From contig NZ_CP027806.1 in NCBI RefSeq assembly GCF_003353065.1, positions 3,306,501 through 3,370,500 of the forward strand: a stretch of DNA of 64,000 nucleotides. The letters are read 5' to 3'. Below the pieces are notes generated by a model that was not told the origin of the DNA, did not search any database, and was given only the letters and a program-made list of their open reading frames with translations. Both the position numbers and the translations under genes were made by a program. This document shows positions 47,911 to 56,301 of this stretch, in pieces (within the stretch, counting starts at the first letter, position 1; every line of letters starts with the position of its first letter). The DNA is from Cyclonatronum proteinivorum (GTDB lineage: Bacteria; Bacteroidota; Rhodothermia; Balneolales; Cyclonatronaceae).

Positions 47911-47949
47911 AAAAGGGAATCATGGCTTTTGCTGTGATTCCCTTTTTTT
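47911..47949. terminator. Bidirectional rho-independent terminator
   Basis: AAAAGGGAATCA pairs with TGATTCCCTTTT around a 12-base loop, followed by more T on the plus strand and preceded by A on the other side. It separates the convergent T9SS cargo and 2'-5' RNA ligase-like genes. Confidence 0.88.
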
Positions 47950-47992
47950 GTGTGCTATTTTTGAAGATGAGCTCTGGATAGGCAGCCTGAAT

Positions 47993-48547
47993 TCATCCAC
48001 CTTTAAAATGAAAATCACGATGGACTTTCCAAAGCTTTCCGGTATGCTTCAGGAGCGCGACCGAAGAAACCACAAATGAGGCCTCATACGAACGATTTTT
48101 GAAGGCATCCCATGCCTGCGGAAACACATCCGCAGATAAGTCGCGGGTTGCGATGGTACAGTGCGGGTTGATGCGGTCGGGTATGTTGGAAGGATGAATG
48201 CCGGGCATTTGGCGCAGAAAGGGCTTCAGGGCCTGATGAAGCTGTCTCACAGGTTCCGGATTCTCCGGCCTCACAAAAATCACACGGGGCGGAAAACAGC
48301 CGAAACCGTTCAGATTAATCATAAAGGATTCTTGTGATGCTGCAAAGTCAGTGAGCAAGATCCCAATGTGTTGTTCATCTGTCTCCAAAGCCCGAAAGGG
48401 CATTTGCAGGGTGAAATGCGGGGGTGACTTCAGCGCGTGTTTTGCCCCGAAACGGGCCTGCATTTCATGCTTGAAACCGGTTATGGTTTCAGCGGATTTC
48501 GGGTCGGTGAGGATGGCGATGTAATAGAGATTTTTGACAGGCTTCAC
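47993..48547 (-). CDS. 2'-5' RNA ligase/cyclic phosphodiesterase-like (2H) protein
   Basis: 184 residues from GTG 48545-48547. The two 2H-phosphoesterase motifs are present: HFTLQMPF in the first half and NPHCTIATRD in the second, spaced as in the LigT/ThpR fold. Likely substrates are RNA 2',3'-cyclic phosphates or similar. It is divergent from the photolyase gene; proximity to repair genes is noted but does not define the role. Confidence 0.85.
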   Translation of the reverse strand: MKPVKNLYYIAILTDPKSAETITGFKHEMQARFGAKHALKSPPHFTLQMPFRALETDEQHIGILLTDFAASQESFMINLNGFGCFPPRVIFVRPENPEPVRQLHQALKPFLRQMPGIHPSNIPDRINPHCTIATRDLSADVFPQAWDAFKNRSYEASFVVSSVALLKHTGKLWKVHRDFHFKGG

Positions 48548-48717
48548 AAATCTTATAAATGATTGCGTTTATCAGACCAATGCGGGTTAGCTACCGCGCA
48601 CAGGAATCGGACGGGGATGGTAATTTGTGAAGGCCTGACATTTGATTCAAGCTGAGATTTCCCAAACAGAAACAGCCGCCCATGAACCCCGCTGCCCGCA
48701 ATGCTGTTGTGGGGCAC

Positions 48718-50232
48718 ATGAATTCAAAACCTACCATTGGCGTCGTCTGGTTCAAGCGTGACCTGCGGCTGAGTGATCATAAAGCCCTGAAGGAAGCCAT
48801 CGCTTCCGGGCTTCCGCTGTTGCTCATCCGGCTTTTCGAGCCGGAGATTGCGTCACATGCTCCGGATTTCGACCTGCGACACTGGCGCTTTGTGCGGCAG
48901 AGCATAAGCGACCTTAACCTCAGGCTGAAACAGCTTCCAAAACAGGATCAGGGCACAGCGGCCATCCCCCTAAACGAACACCCCAAAATTCACGTGCTGC
49001 GGCAAAACGCCGTACCCGCTTTTGAGATGCTCGCGGAACATTTTGATCTTAAAGCGGTGTGGAGTTACGAAGAAACCGGCACAGACATCACGTATCAGCG
49101 GGATATCCGGATGGGGAAGTGGTTCCGGGCGCGGGGCGTTGCCTGGCATGAGTTTCAGAGTAACGGGGTGCAGCGGGCGATTAAAGACAGGGACGGCTGG
49201 ACCAAAGCCTGGTACGGCAATATGGGCGCCCCAACGGACGAGCCGGAGCTTGGACGCCTTCGCAACGTTGCCATCCCGGAGAAGCTGTTAGAAAAGCTTC
49301 GGGGCGTACCTTTTGATGATGTGTTTTACGAAAATCCCGTGCAGTTTCAGATGGGCGGGGTTGCGAAAGCGCAGCGCGTACTGGACTCCTTCGTGAAAAG
49401 CCGTGCCGCGGGCTATAACCGCGACATCTCCAAACCGCTGGAAAGCCGCGAATCATGCAGCCGGCTTTCGCCCTATCTGACGTGGGGCAATCTCAGTGTG
49501 CGTCAGGTGTATCAGGCCGCAAAGGCGGGGAAAGAAACCTACGGCAACAAAAAAGGGCTCAACAGCATGATGTCCCGGCTGCGCTGGCACTGCCATTTTA
49601 TTCAGAAGTTCGAGACCGAGCCGCGTATTGAGTTTGAGAATACCAATCGCGGCTTCGACGATATCCGCACCGAAACCGACGCTGCGCTGATCGAAGCATG
49701 GCAAACCGGCACGACCGGCTTCCCCCTTGTGGATGCGTGCATGCGCTGCGTTACGCTGACCGGCTATCTCAACTTCCGCATGCGGGCCATGCTTGCTTCG
49801 GTGCTGACACACCATTTCTGGCAGCCGTGGCGGGCGGGCGCGCCCTGGCTTGGGCGTCAGTTTCTGGACTTCGAACCGGGCATTCACTACACGCAGTTTC
49901 AGATGCAGGCCGGAACGCAGGGGATTAACACCATCCGCATTTACAACCCGGTTAAGCAATCGCAGGAGCACGACCCGGAAGGCGTGTTCATCAGGGAGTG
50001 GGTGCCCGAACTTGAAAAAGTGCCGTCAAAGCTGATTCATGAACCCTGGAACATCTCCGAAATGGAACAGCAAATGATGGGCTTCCGGCTTGGCGAGGAC
50101 TATCCGCGACCGGTCATCAAAGACCTGAAGCGAAGCTACCGGGAAGCTTCTTCCAAATTGTGGTCAAAAAAATCCGATCCTGTGGTGAAGCGCGAAAACG
50201 AGCGCATTGTTCGCATGCACGTACGCCGCTGA
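48718..50232 (+). CDS. Cryptochrome/photolyase-family flavoprotein
   Basis: About 504 residues. The N-terminal photolyase domain opens at [20 protein letters not shown], with [16 protein letters not shown] nearby. The FAD-binding half includes [56 protein letters not shown] and [20 protein letters not shown], then [23 protein letters not shown] 48718 has GTGGGG just upstream; ATG 48682 would add 12 residues. It should bind FAD and either repair pyrimidine dimers with blue light or sense light; sequence alone does not decide. It is distinct from the DASH-type protein encoded at 52247. Confidence 0.93.
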   Translation: MNSKPTIGVVWFKRDLRLSDHKALKEAIASGLPLLLIRLFEPEIASHAPDFDLRHWRFVRQSISDLNLRLKQLPKQDQGTAAIPLNEHPKIHVLRQNAVPAFEMLAEHFDLKAVWSYEETGTDITYQRDIRMGKWFRARGVAWHEFQSNGVQRAIKDRDGWTKAWYGNMGAPTDEPELGRLRNVAIPEKLLEKLRGVPFDDVFYENPVQFQMGGVAKAQRVLDSFVKSRAAGYNRDISKPLESRESCSRLSPYLTWGNLSVRQVYQAAKAGKETYGNKKGLNSMMSRLRWHCHFIQKFETEPRIEFENTNRGFDDIRTETDAALIEAWQTGTTGFPLVDACMRCVTLTGYLNFRMRAMLASVLTHHFWQPWRAGAPWLGRQFLDFEPGIHYTQFQMQAGTQGINTIRIYNPVKQSQEHDPEGVFIREWVPELEKVPSKLIHEPWNISEMEQQMMGFRLGEDYPRPVIKDLKRSYREASSKLWSKKSDPVVKRENERIVRMHVRR

Positions 50233-50384
50233 TTTTTCTGATCAGCTTTATTCAAGTCAACGCTGCGTGTACCCTTTTGGCCTTTGTACTTTTGACTTTC
50301 TGCACGCTTTTCATTTGGAGCAAACAGGTTTTTGAAAATCCGAATTAAAGGTCATAGTTGAATAAGTCCTTCCATTTCTTTAGA

Positions 50385-50414
50385 TTATACGTACATCTTA
50401 ATTTGTACGTATAA
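50385..50414 (+). promoter_or_regulatory. Perfect inverted-repeat operator of the toxin-antitoxin pair
   Basis: TTATACGTACA and TGTACGTATAA are exact complements (11 bp) around an 8-base spacer, ending 7 bases before the antitoxin ATG. Autorepression by the RHH antitoxin at such a site is the usual arrangement. Confidence 0.78.
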
Positions 50415-50421
50415 AACAGCT

Positions 50422-50682
50422 ATGAAAAACAAAAAGCTCACCCTGTATTTGCCGGAAGAAGTCATCAGTCGGGCCAAGGCGCATGCGCGTGAAGAAGGGG
50501 TCTCCCTATCGGGCATGGTTGCCGATTTTCTAATCAAAGAAACCGCGATGTATGCAACAAATGATGATGAAATTTCAACGATTGAAGAAGAATTTGTGCC
50601 CTTTTGCGGGGTCATTGGTCTGCCCGACCCAACGGATGAACGCGAACTTGCGGCTTTGCTTCGCGAAGAAAAACACCGGTAG
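50422..50682 (+). CDS. Ribbon-helix-helix-type antitoxin
   Basis: 86 residues. The N-terminal half (KNKKLTLYLPEEVISRAKAH, AREEGVSLSGMVADFLIKE) has the strand-helix-helix pattern of the RHH/DUF6364-like antitoxins. The acidic C-terminal half (STIEEEFVPFCGVIGLPDPT) would wrap around the toxin. It lies 5 bases upstream of the PIN toxin gene and directly after the palindromic operator at 50385. Confidence 0.85.
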   Translation: MKNKKLTLYLPEEVISRAKAHAREEGVSLSGMVADFLIKETAMYATNDDEISTIEEEFVPFCGVIGLPDPTDERELAALLREEKHR

Positions 50683-50687
50683 CGGGA

Positions 50688-51137
50688 ATGGCGGCTTCAT
50701 CTCATCCCGAAAAAGCGCCGCGCCTTTTTCTCGATACAAACATACTTGTTGACCTGTTGGCCGAGCGGCACCCGCATTTTGAACCCGCGCTGTCACTGAT
50801 GCGTCAGGCACGTTCGGGCAATGTCAGGCTCTGCACATCCGCGCTCTCAATCACGACCTGTTGGTATTTGGTAAGCCGGCAGCGGGACAGCGCAACCGCC
50901 CTCGACGCAATAAGAGCCATGACCCGGTTTGTGGAGATCATTCCGGTGAGTGAGCGGGCCGTACTGCAGGCGCTGCAGTCTGTTTTTAGCGATTTTGAAG
51001 ATGCCGTGCAATACTTTGCAGCGCTTGAAGCCGGAGACACAGCCTTTATCATTACCCGGAACGTGCGGGATTTCCGGAAGTCGGTCATCCCCGTTTGCAG
51101 CGCCCGCGATTATCCGGAAGCAAGCCAATCACGGTAA
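50688..51137 (+). CDS. PIN-domain toxin (VapC-like RNase)
   Basis: 149 residues. PIN acidic positions are visible: Asp in [20 protein letters not shown], the central Asp in [13 protein letters not shown] and the late [14 protein letters not shown]. Such proteins cut RNA, often tRNA or rRNA, in a Mg2+-dependent way. The preceding RHH gene is its probable antitoxin. The pair sits between two photolyase genes and next to two transposon copies, a common place for mobile modules. Confidence 0.88.
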   Translation: MAASSHPEKAPRLFLDTNILVDLLAERHPHFEPALSLMRQARSGNVRLCTSALSITTCWYLVSRQRDSATALDAIRAMTRFVEIIPVSERAVLQALQSVFSDFEDAVQYFAALEAGDTAFIITRNVRDFRKSVIPVCSARDYPEASQSR

Positions 51138-51198
51138 GCTGATTCGATTTGGAAGCACATCACCCTGCAAGAAAACCTTCACCCTAAAAGAACATTCG

Positions 51199-51339
51199 GT
51201 GTCGTATAAAGGGAATAAATCTTACCTGCCATCCAAAACCTGCCCCAGCTGCGGACGTCCCTTTACCTGGCGGAAAAAATGGGAGAAAAACTGGGATTCC
51301 GTGAAATATTGCAGCGAGAAATGCAGGCGAAAAAAATGA
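51199..51339 (+). CDS. DUF2256 zinc-ribbon micro-protein (46 aa)
   Basis: Translation from GTG 51199-51201 gives [19 protein letters not shown], then [20 protein letters not shown] and KCRRKK. Four cysteines (CPSC...YCSEKC) form a zinc ribbon, and the WRKKWEKxWDxVKYCSxxCR pattern is that of DUF2256. Proteins of this family are often encoded next to cryptochrome/photolyase genes (from memory, not searched), matching its place 1 kb after one and 0.9 kb before another. No biochemical role is known to me. Confidence 0.85.
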   Translation: MSYKGNKSYLPSKTCPSCGRPFTWRKKWEKNWDSVKYCSEKCRRKK

Positions 51340-51404
51340 GATCAGGCAAATCGTCTCTTACAGCAATTCATACAATTTGCTCTGATAAACTTATTTATTG
51401 CCGT

Positions 51405-51486
51405 TTATTTGAAAACGAGTGCCCAAAAGCTGTACAACAGCCAGGCGTTCATGCACAAAAACAGCAATGAAGGCAAGGCAAATTTA
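51405..51486 (-). pseudogene. Detached C-terminal piece of the DoxX gene
   Basis: Reading the minus strand leftward from the MITE-like element gives KFALPSLLFLCMNAWLLY plus eight more residues (SFWALVFK) and a TAA at 51405-51407. This is the typical last membrane helix of DoxX-like proteins. It joins the frame of the upstream DoxX part exactly when the 228-bp element and one TA are removed. It has no start of its own, so it is now probably untranslated. Confidence 0.82.
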
Positions 51487-51714
51487 ACCCGCATTATTCA
51501 CAATTAAACAGGATTTATTTGCTAAGTGTTAGTTTAAATTTGGCTTAGCAAAAAACACCGGTAGCCCAAATTTGAGTGCGGTGTAAAAACTGCGAAATTT
51601 CCCCGCTGGCTGCGTTGAAGCTGAAAACTCATGCTCAGGGTACTGAGGTACCCTTCCGCTGAGTTTTCAGCTTCGCCTTGCCAGCAAGAAAATTTCTTGG
51701 TGAATAATGCGGGT
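51487..51714 (-). mobile_element. MITE-like non-autonomous element, full copy (228 bp), inside a DoxX gene
   Basis: 15-bp terminal inverted repeats (ACCCGCATTATTCAC), flanking TA duplications at 51485-51486 and 51715-51716, and an internal palindrome at 51594-51696 (arms include GAAGCTGAAAACTCA). It has the same length as, and high similarity to, 56302-56529, in the opposite orientation. No coding capacity. TA targets suggest mobilisation by an IS630/Tc1-mariner-type transposase encoded elsewhere. Confidence 0.93.
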
Positions 51715-51991
51715 TAACACTGTCTTTTATGCGCATTCGCACAACAAAAGCCACAAACATCATCACCGTGAAGCCCGCAGCGGAAAGAAGACCGACAAAA
51801 GGGATATACAGGCCGGTCAGGAGTCCGGCAACACCAAACAGCTGCAGCGCGCCGGTAATTTTTCGTTGGGTTTCGGTTAACCCAAAGCGCCTAAACTCTG
51901 CAATCATCCGTCTTGAATTGAGCGACTGAAACCCGTAAAACAGGAAAAACAGCGCGTTGAGAATGAGTAAAAACTGAAAAAAAACGGACAA
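51635..51991 (-). CDS. DoxX-like membrane protein truncated by a transposable element
   Basis: 118 residues as now encoded. Residues 1-91 are a DoxX-like three-helix membrane part (FFQFLLILNALFFLFYGFQS; GALQLFGVAGLLTGLYIPF; LLSAAGFTVMMFVAFVVRMR). From Val92 on, the reading frame runs through the MITE-like element (NPHYSPRNFLAGKAKLKTQ...) to a stop within it. The native fourth helix lies beyond the element (51405-51486). The uninterrupted protein would also be about 118 residues. Function is probably impaired. DoxX proteins are small quinone-related or redox membrane proteins. Confidence 0.85.
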   Translation of the reverse strand: MSVFFQFLLILNALFFLFYGFQSLNSRRMIAEFRRFGLTETQRKITGALQLFGVAGLLTGLYIPFVGLLSAAGFTVMMFVAFVVRMRIKDSVNPHYSPRNFLAGKAKLKTQRKGTSVP

Positions 51992-52246
51992 TGGGAGAAG
52001 TTATATTTTTGAACCTGAAGAAAGCTGACGACCCAACGCCCGGATGGCGCATACGTCAGTATTGTGCAGCCGAAAAGCTTTTATTTACCGCGTTTCGTTC
52101 AGACGCCAAACGGCATTCGTTTCCGTAACTCTTGGTGCACGCTTGTTGTCGTTGCATGAAATTTGAATCCGCGCAATGATTTGCGGCGGCTTCATGTTTG
52201 GCAGTTCAAATTCAAAACAAACTTATCCCCGAAAATACTGCCATCC

Positions 52247-53692
52247 ATGAACACCCTCCTCTGGTTCCGTAACGATCTGCGGCTGCATGACAACGAAGCC
52301 CTTCACATCGCCCTCGAACAGGCCGAAACCCTGATTCCGGTCTATATTTTTGACCCGCGTCAGTTTGGCCGGACAGACGAAGTCCGCTTCCCGAAAACCG
52401 GTCCCTTCCGACTGCGCTTCTTGCTGGACAGCCTCTCGGATTTACGCGCACGACTGCGCGAAAAAGGCTCGGACCTGATCCTGTTGCAGGGGAAACCGGA
52501 AGCGCTCATCCCGGAGCTGTGTCGCAAGCTGGATATCGGACTTGTGACCTATCACGAAGAAGCTACCTTCGAAGAAACGCAGGTTGAAGACGTCCTTGAC
52601 GACGCCCTCGAAGCCCTGGGGGTGGAAGTCGATTCCGCCTGGGGCGCGACGCTCTACCATGTGGATGACCTGCCGATGGATATCGAAAAGTTGCCCGATG
52701 TGTTCACCGCTTTTCGCAAAAAAGCCGAGAAATTCAGCGAAGTCCGTGCGCTGTTTGAAACACCCTCTACGCTGCCGCCGCTGCCTGCCGGACATCCCGA
52801 AGCGGGCGATTTCCCCGATTCCGAGTTCCTTGGCATAGCGCCGGATTCACCATCTGAAAAATCAGTACTGCCCTTTGAAGGCGGCGAGACCGCTGCGCTG
52901 AAGCGGCTCGAAACATATTTTTGGGATCAGGATCTCCTCCGTAAATACAAGGAAACCCGCAACGGCATGCTGGGTGCGGACTATTCTTCCAAATTCTCCC
53001 CCTGGCTGGCTAACGGTACGATCTCGCCCCGCTACATCTATTTTGAAGTGAAGCGCTATGAAAAAGAGCGGAAGAAAAACAGCTCAACCTACTGGCTGGT
53101 CTTTGAACTGATCTGGCGGGACTATTTCCGCTTCATCGCGCTCAAACATGGCCGTAAGTTATTCTGGGAATCCGGCATTAAGGGCAAGCGATATGCCTGG
53201 AGCCGGAATATGGGAGACTTTGAAAAATGGGTCAATGCGGAAACCGGGATTCCGATGATTGACGCCAACATGCGCGAGCTGAACGAGACGGGCTTCATGA
53301 GCAACCGGGGCCGGCAAAATGTGGCGAGCTTCCTGGCCAAATGTCTGAACATCGACTGGCGCTGGGGTGCCGAGTATTTTGAGTCGCTGTTGCTTGATTA
53401 TGATGTGTGCAGCAACTGGGGCAATTGGGCCTACAACAGCGGTGTCGGCAACGATCCGCGCGACCGCTACTTCAACATTGTGGGTCAGGGCAAGCGCTAC
53501 GACGCCAAAGGCGACTACATCCGGCACTGGCTTCCGGAGCTCGCGAACGTGCCCGACGACTACATTCACGAGCCGCACCGCATGAGCGTAGCCCAACAGC
53601 GTGAAGCCGGCGTAGAGCTTGGTAACGACTACCCCTTCCCGATGATCAGCCTGGAAAAAGCCTACCGCGAAATTGAGAAGCGCGGGGATTGA
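52247..53692 (+). CDS. CRY-DASH-type photolyase/cryptochrome
   Basis: 481 residues from ATG 52247 (MNTLLWFRNDLRLHDNEALH); the frame is open upstream but that part is not family-like. The DASH hallmark YDVCSNWGNWAYNSGVGNDP is present, together with GADYSSKFSPWLANGTISPR, WRDYFRFIALKHG, GIPMIDANMRELNETGFMSN and NIVGQGKRYDAKGDYIRHWL. It binds FAD and usually MTHF, and repairs cyclobutane dimers, mainly in single-stranded or loop DNA, under blue light. A second photolyase-family gene lies 2 kb upstream, so the organism is equipped for strong light. Confidence 0.97.
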   Translation: MNTLLWFRNDLRLHDNEALHIALEQAETLIPVYIFDPRQFGRTDEVRFPKTGPFRLRFLLDSLSDLRARLREKGSDLILLQGKPEALIPELCRKLDIGLVTYHEEATFEETQVEDVLDDALEALGVEVDSAWGATLYHVDDLPMDIEKLPDVFTAFRKKAEKFSEVRALFETPSTLPPLPAGHPEAGDFPDSEFLGIAPDSPSEKSVLPFEGGETAALKRLETYFWDQDLLRKYKETRNGMLGADYSSKFSPWLANGTISPRYIYFEVKRYEKERKKNSSTYWLVFELIWRDYFRFIALKHGRKLFWESGIKGKRYAWSRNMGDFEKWVNAETGIPMIDANMRELNETGFMSNRGRQNVASFLAKCLNIDWRWGAEYFESLLLDYDVCSNWGNWAYNSGVGNDPRDRYFNIVGQGKRYDAKGDYIRHWLPELANVPDDYIHEPHRMSVAQQREAGVELGNDYPFPMISLEKAYREIEKRGD

Positions 53693-53705
53693 AGCAAAAG
53701 TTGTA

Positions 53706-53776
53706 ACCCGCATTATTCACCAAGAAATTTTTTTGCTGGCAAGGCGAAGCTGAAAACTTATGCTCAGGGTGCTTAG
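53706..53776 (+). mobile_element. MITE-like element, truncated copy
   Basis: Begins with the intact terminus ACCCGCATTATTCACCAAGA after a TA, 11 bp after the CRY-DASH stop. After about 50 bases it follows the opposite arm of the palindrome (GAAAACTTATGCTCAGGG), so the central loop is inverted relative to the end. The second half of the element is missing. Confidence 0.85.
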
Positions 53777-53780
53777 AAAA

Positions 53781-53924
53781 TTATACGAATGTGGACACAT
53801 TACGAATAAGACCTTTGGCTTTTATCTTACCTCCGTCCTCTTGATCCAATAACTCCCCCACAGTCCTGACATCACCCCTGCGGCTCTCCATCAAATTCTC
53901 AATGTACCATCCAAACCCAATGTG
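53781..53924 (-). pseudogene. Possible C-terminal remnant of a gene
   Basis: A minus-strand frame of 47 codons (GWYIENLMESRRGDVRTVGE, LLDQEDGGKIKAKGLIRNV, ending STFV-stop) has protein-like composition but no start, with an in-frame stop just upstream. It adjoins the truncated element. The family is unknown, and it could be chance. Confidence 0.3.
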
Positions 53925-54596
53925 CTAAACACCGCTGTGACGCCACTCAACTTTTACGCCATTTCCCTGCAGCTTCTGCCCGAAAAAGCAATTTACCGGC
54001 CTGAAACCCGCACGCTGTACCTGACTGACACACATTTTGGGAAAGCCGGAACTTTCCGGCGCGGGGGTGTGCCCCTTCCCGGCGGACACAACCGGGCCGA
54101 TTACGATCGCCTCAACAGGCTTATCGAAACACACGGCCCGAAGCGGATGGTGTTTTTGGGCGACCTGTTCCACAGTTTTATCAATGAAGAATGGCAGCAA
54201 TTCACCGAATGGCGGGCCGCACATTCGCTGATCAGCATGCTTCTGATAGAAGGCAATCACGATGTACTCCTGCCCGATGATTACCTGCAGGCAAACCTGA
54301 TCGTACAGCCCGAAGGTTTTGAAGATGACGGCCTGATCCTGAACCATCATCCCCGAAATGACGAACGTGCCGGTCCCGACCTAAAGCCGTCACTCTGCGG
54401 ACACATTCATCCCGGGGTGCGGCTGAGCGGCCCGGGGCGACAGTTCGAACGGCTGCCCTGTTTCTGGCACAGCGTTTCGCGAAAACAGCTCATGCTGCCT
54501 GCATTCGGGTCATTCACCGGACTTGGAAACATCAGTCCGGAAAACACGGACAGCATTTTTGTGATTGCCGGGGAAGACGTTGTGCAGCTGCAGTAA
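53922..54596 (+). CDS. pdeM: PdeM-like metallophosphoesterase (ligase-associated DNA repair family)
   Basis: 224 residues from GTG 53922 (GTG 53937 is an alternative). Calcineurin-fold motifs: LYLTDTHFGKAGTFR, VFLGDLFHS, LIEGNHDVLL and LCGHIHPGVRL, plus NHHPRNDE. This matches the family normally found beside an ATP-dependent DNA ligase, a ligase-associated exonuclease and an Lhr-like helicase. None of those partners is in this window, so the gene is isolated here, although it lies near the photolyases. It should be a Mn2+-dependent phosphoesterase or nuclease. Confidence 0.9.
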   Translation: MLNTAVTPLNFYAISLQLLPEKAIYRPETRTLYLTDTHFGKAGTFRRGGVPLPGGHNRADYDRLNRLIETHGPKRMVFLGDLFHSFINEEWQQFTEWRAAHSLISMLLIEGNHDVLLPDDYLQANLIVQPEGFEDDGLILNHHPRNDERAGPDLKPSLCGHIHPGVRLSGPGRQFERLPCFWHSVSRKQLMLPAFGSFTGLGNISPENTDSIFVIAGEDVVQLQ

Positions 54597-54681
54597 TGCG
54601 GGCGCAATAAAAGTACGATCAGGATATCAGCTTTCTCTTAGTATGCATGTAAGGCTGGCCCTGCCCTTCCCGTAGCAATAC

Positions 54682-55293
54682 TCAGTGAATCATGCCGGAA
54701 ACCCGCTGCCAGATCTGATGATGAATGGTCTCTGCAGGCAGGTTGGCGTCGAGCTTTACAAACCGCGGATGTGTTTTGGACAGATACAGGAAACCGTCGC
54801 GTACGCGCTCATAAAAGGGACCGCCAGCAAGCTCCATGCGGTCATGTGCGCCTGACTGTGACATCCGTCGCTGCAGTGCCGTATCTACATCAAGATCCAG
54901 AAAAAAAGTGGCGTCGGGCTCTATATTTTGGGAAGCAATTTTGTTCAGATGATGAATTTCCTTAATCGGAAGACTGCCCCGTCCGAAGCCCTGATACGCA
55001 ACCGTCGAATCATAGAAGCGGTCGAGTATCACAATTACCTTTTGTTGCAGCAGCGGCTGTACCCGTTCGGCTACAAGCTCGGCACGCGCTGCAGAAAACA
55101 ACAGGAGTTCCGTAACCGGGTTCATCTGAACATCAGGGTTCAGCAGCAGGCTCCGTATCATCTCCGAAAGCTCGGTGCCGCCCGGCTCGCGTAATACTTC
55201 TACAGGAATCCTTTCACGGATCAGCCGCTCTTTCAGCAGCATAATTTGGGTTGTTTTTCCGCATCCGTCAATGCCTTCAAATGAAATCAGCAC
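54682..55293 (-). CDS. tmk: Thymidylate kinase
   Basis: Phosphorylates dTMP to dTDP. 203 residues from GTG 55291-55293. P-loop FEGIDGCGKTTQ, the dTMP-binding DRFYDSTVAYQGFGRG segment and the lid region (FLDLDVDTALQRRMSQSGAH) are all present. The start at VLISFEGIDGCGK is where the family begins. It is separated from neighbours by about 100 bp on each side and is probably its own unit. Confidence 0.96.
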   Translation of the reverse strand: MLISFEGIDGCGKTTQIMLLKERLIRERIPVEVLREPGGTELSEMIRSLLLNPDVQMNPVTELLLFSAARAELVAERVQPLLQQKVIVILDRFYDSTVAYQGFGRGSLPIKEIHHLNKIASQNIEPDATFFLDLDVDTALQRRMSQSGAHDRMELAGGPFYERVRDGFLYLSKTHPRFVKLDANLPAETIHHQIWQRVSGMIH

Positions 55294-55393
55294 GTATATA
55301 AAATCCTCTTTAAAAAATTAATTCATCCAAAGCGTACCCGCTCCTTCTGAAGAACATGTACCACAAGCACAACCATCTGTCCGGCCGCCTGCG

Positions 55394-56143
55394 TTAAAAT
55401 TCAGGCTCTTTTTTCAGAATAATCGCAAGCGCAATATACAGCAGCAGCGGCATGCCCTGAAACGGAAAAACAAGCAGGGCAAAACCAATGCGCACAAAGG
55501 TGGCGTCAATGCCAAAGTAATCGGCAAGTCCGCCGCAAACGCCCATAAGTCTTTTATCTGTGCGACTGCGGTAAATCGTTTTTTTTCTGGACAGCGCAAA
55601 AGCATCTACGCCTTCATCAGTATTTTTCCCGGATGAAGCCGACGCGTATTTATCTGCGAAGGTCTTCCCGCGGATATCATTGGCGCTGAAATCTTTATAG
55701 CGTGTAGCTCCGCCATCATCACCCGACCGTCCGTTCTGTGCACGTCCGGCACCTGTCTCTCCTGATTTTCGGGTGTTAACTTTTAGCAGGGGCTCTGCAG
55801 CAAGCGCTTCTTTTCTTTTTTTCCGCTTACGGGAAAGGGTCGTCCAGCCCAGAAGAACGAGCAAGGTAGCGATAACCGGCAGCAGCACATGCTCTGCAAA
55901 GCTGATTTCACGGCCAACCGGCACCCCTATCATCTGAAGCACCATCATCACCGACAAAACAAGCGTGACCGCACCAAAGGCTGAGAACGCGCCAATGAGT
56001 GCTTTGCTCTTTTTTTGGGGCTTTTCTTTTGCCACAAAGCTTCGGAAAGCCGCTTCTATGTCGCGATCCGTCACCTGAAATTCGGCTTCAAGCGGCTGAC
56101 TTTCCGTGTGCTCAGCTGTTCTTGATTTGGTTTTTGTCGTCAT
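55394..56143 (-). CDS. PspC-domain membrane protein
   Basis: 249 residues. Residues about 25-100 hold a helical segment and two membrane helices (LIGAFSAFGAVTLVLSVMMV and AEHVLLPVIATLLVLLGW). A charged linker (about 105-185) leads to a C-terminal PspC domain: YRSRTDKRLMGVCGGLADYF, GIDATFVRIGFALLV and PLLLYIALAIILKKEPEF. PspC proteins take part in the phage-shock envelope-stress response. The PspC module at the C-terminus, after an added membrane pair, is less usual. No pspA is nearby. Confidence 0.9.
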   Translation of the reverse strand: MTTKTKSRTAEHTESQPLEAEFQVTDRDIEAAFRSFVAKEKPQKKSKALIGAFSAFGAVTLVLSVMMVLQMIGVPVGREISFAEHVLLPVIATLLVLLGWTTLSRKRKKRKEALAAEPLLKVNTRKSGETGAGRAQNGRSGDDGGATRYKDFSANDIRGKTFADKYASASSGKNTDEGVDAFALSRKKTIYRSRTDKRLMGVCGGLADYFGIDATFVRIGFALLVFPFQGMPLLLYIALAIILKKEPEF

Positions 56144-56301
56144 GCTTCAAAAATAGGGTTTTCCGGCGTAACTCCCGGTCATTTAACTAAAAAGATACGC
56201 CCTGCGGTTTCTTTGCTTCGTGCCGGTACATGCTGAACCCTACGAAGCCCGCACCATAAGGTTAAGCCGCATTCCCTGGCGCCGTAACACCGCTTTCGTT
56301 A

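Noticed and set aside
48576-48596. AATGCGGGTTA near the photolyase gene, resembling the MITE-like end
   Set aside because: Only about 11 bases match and the adjoining element sequence is absent; chance is likely.
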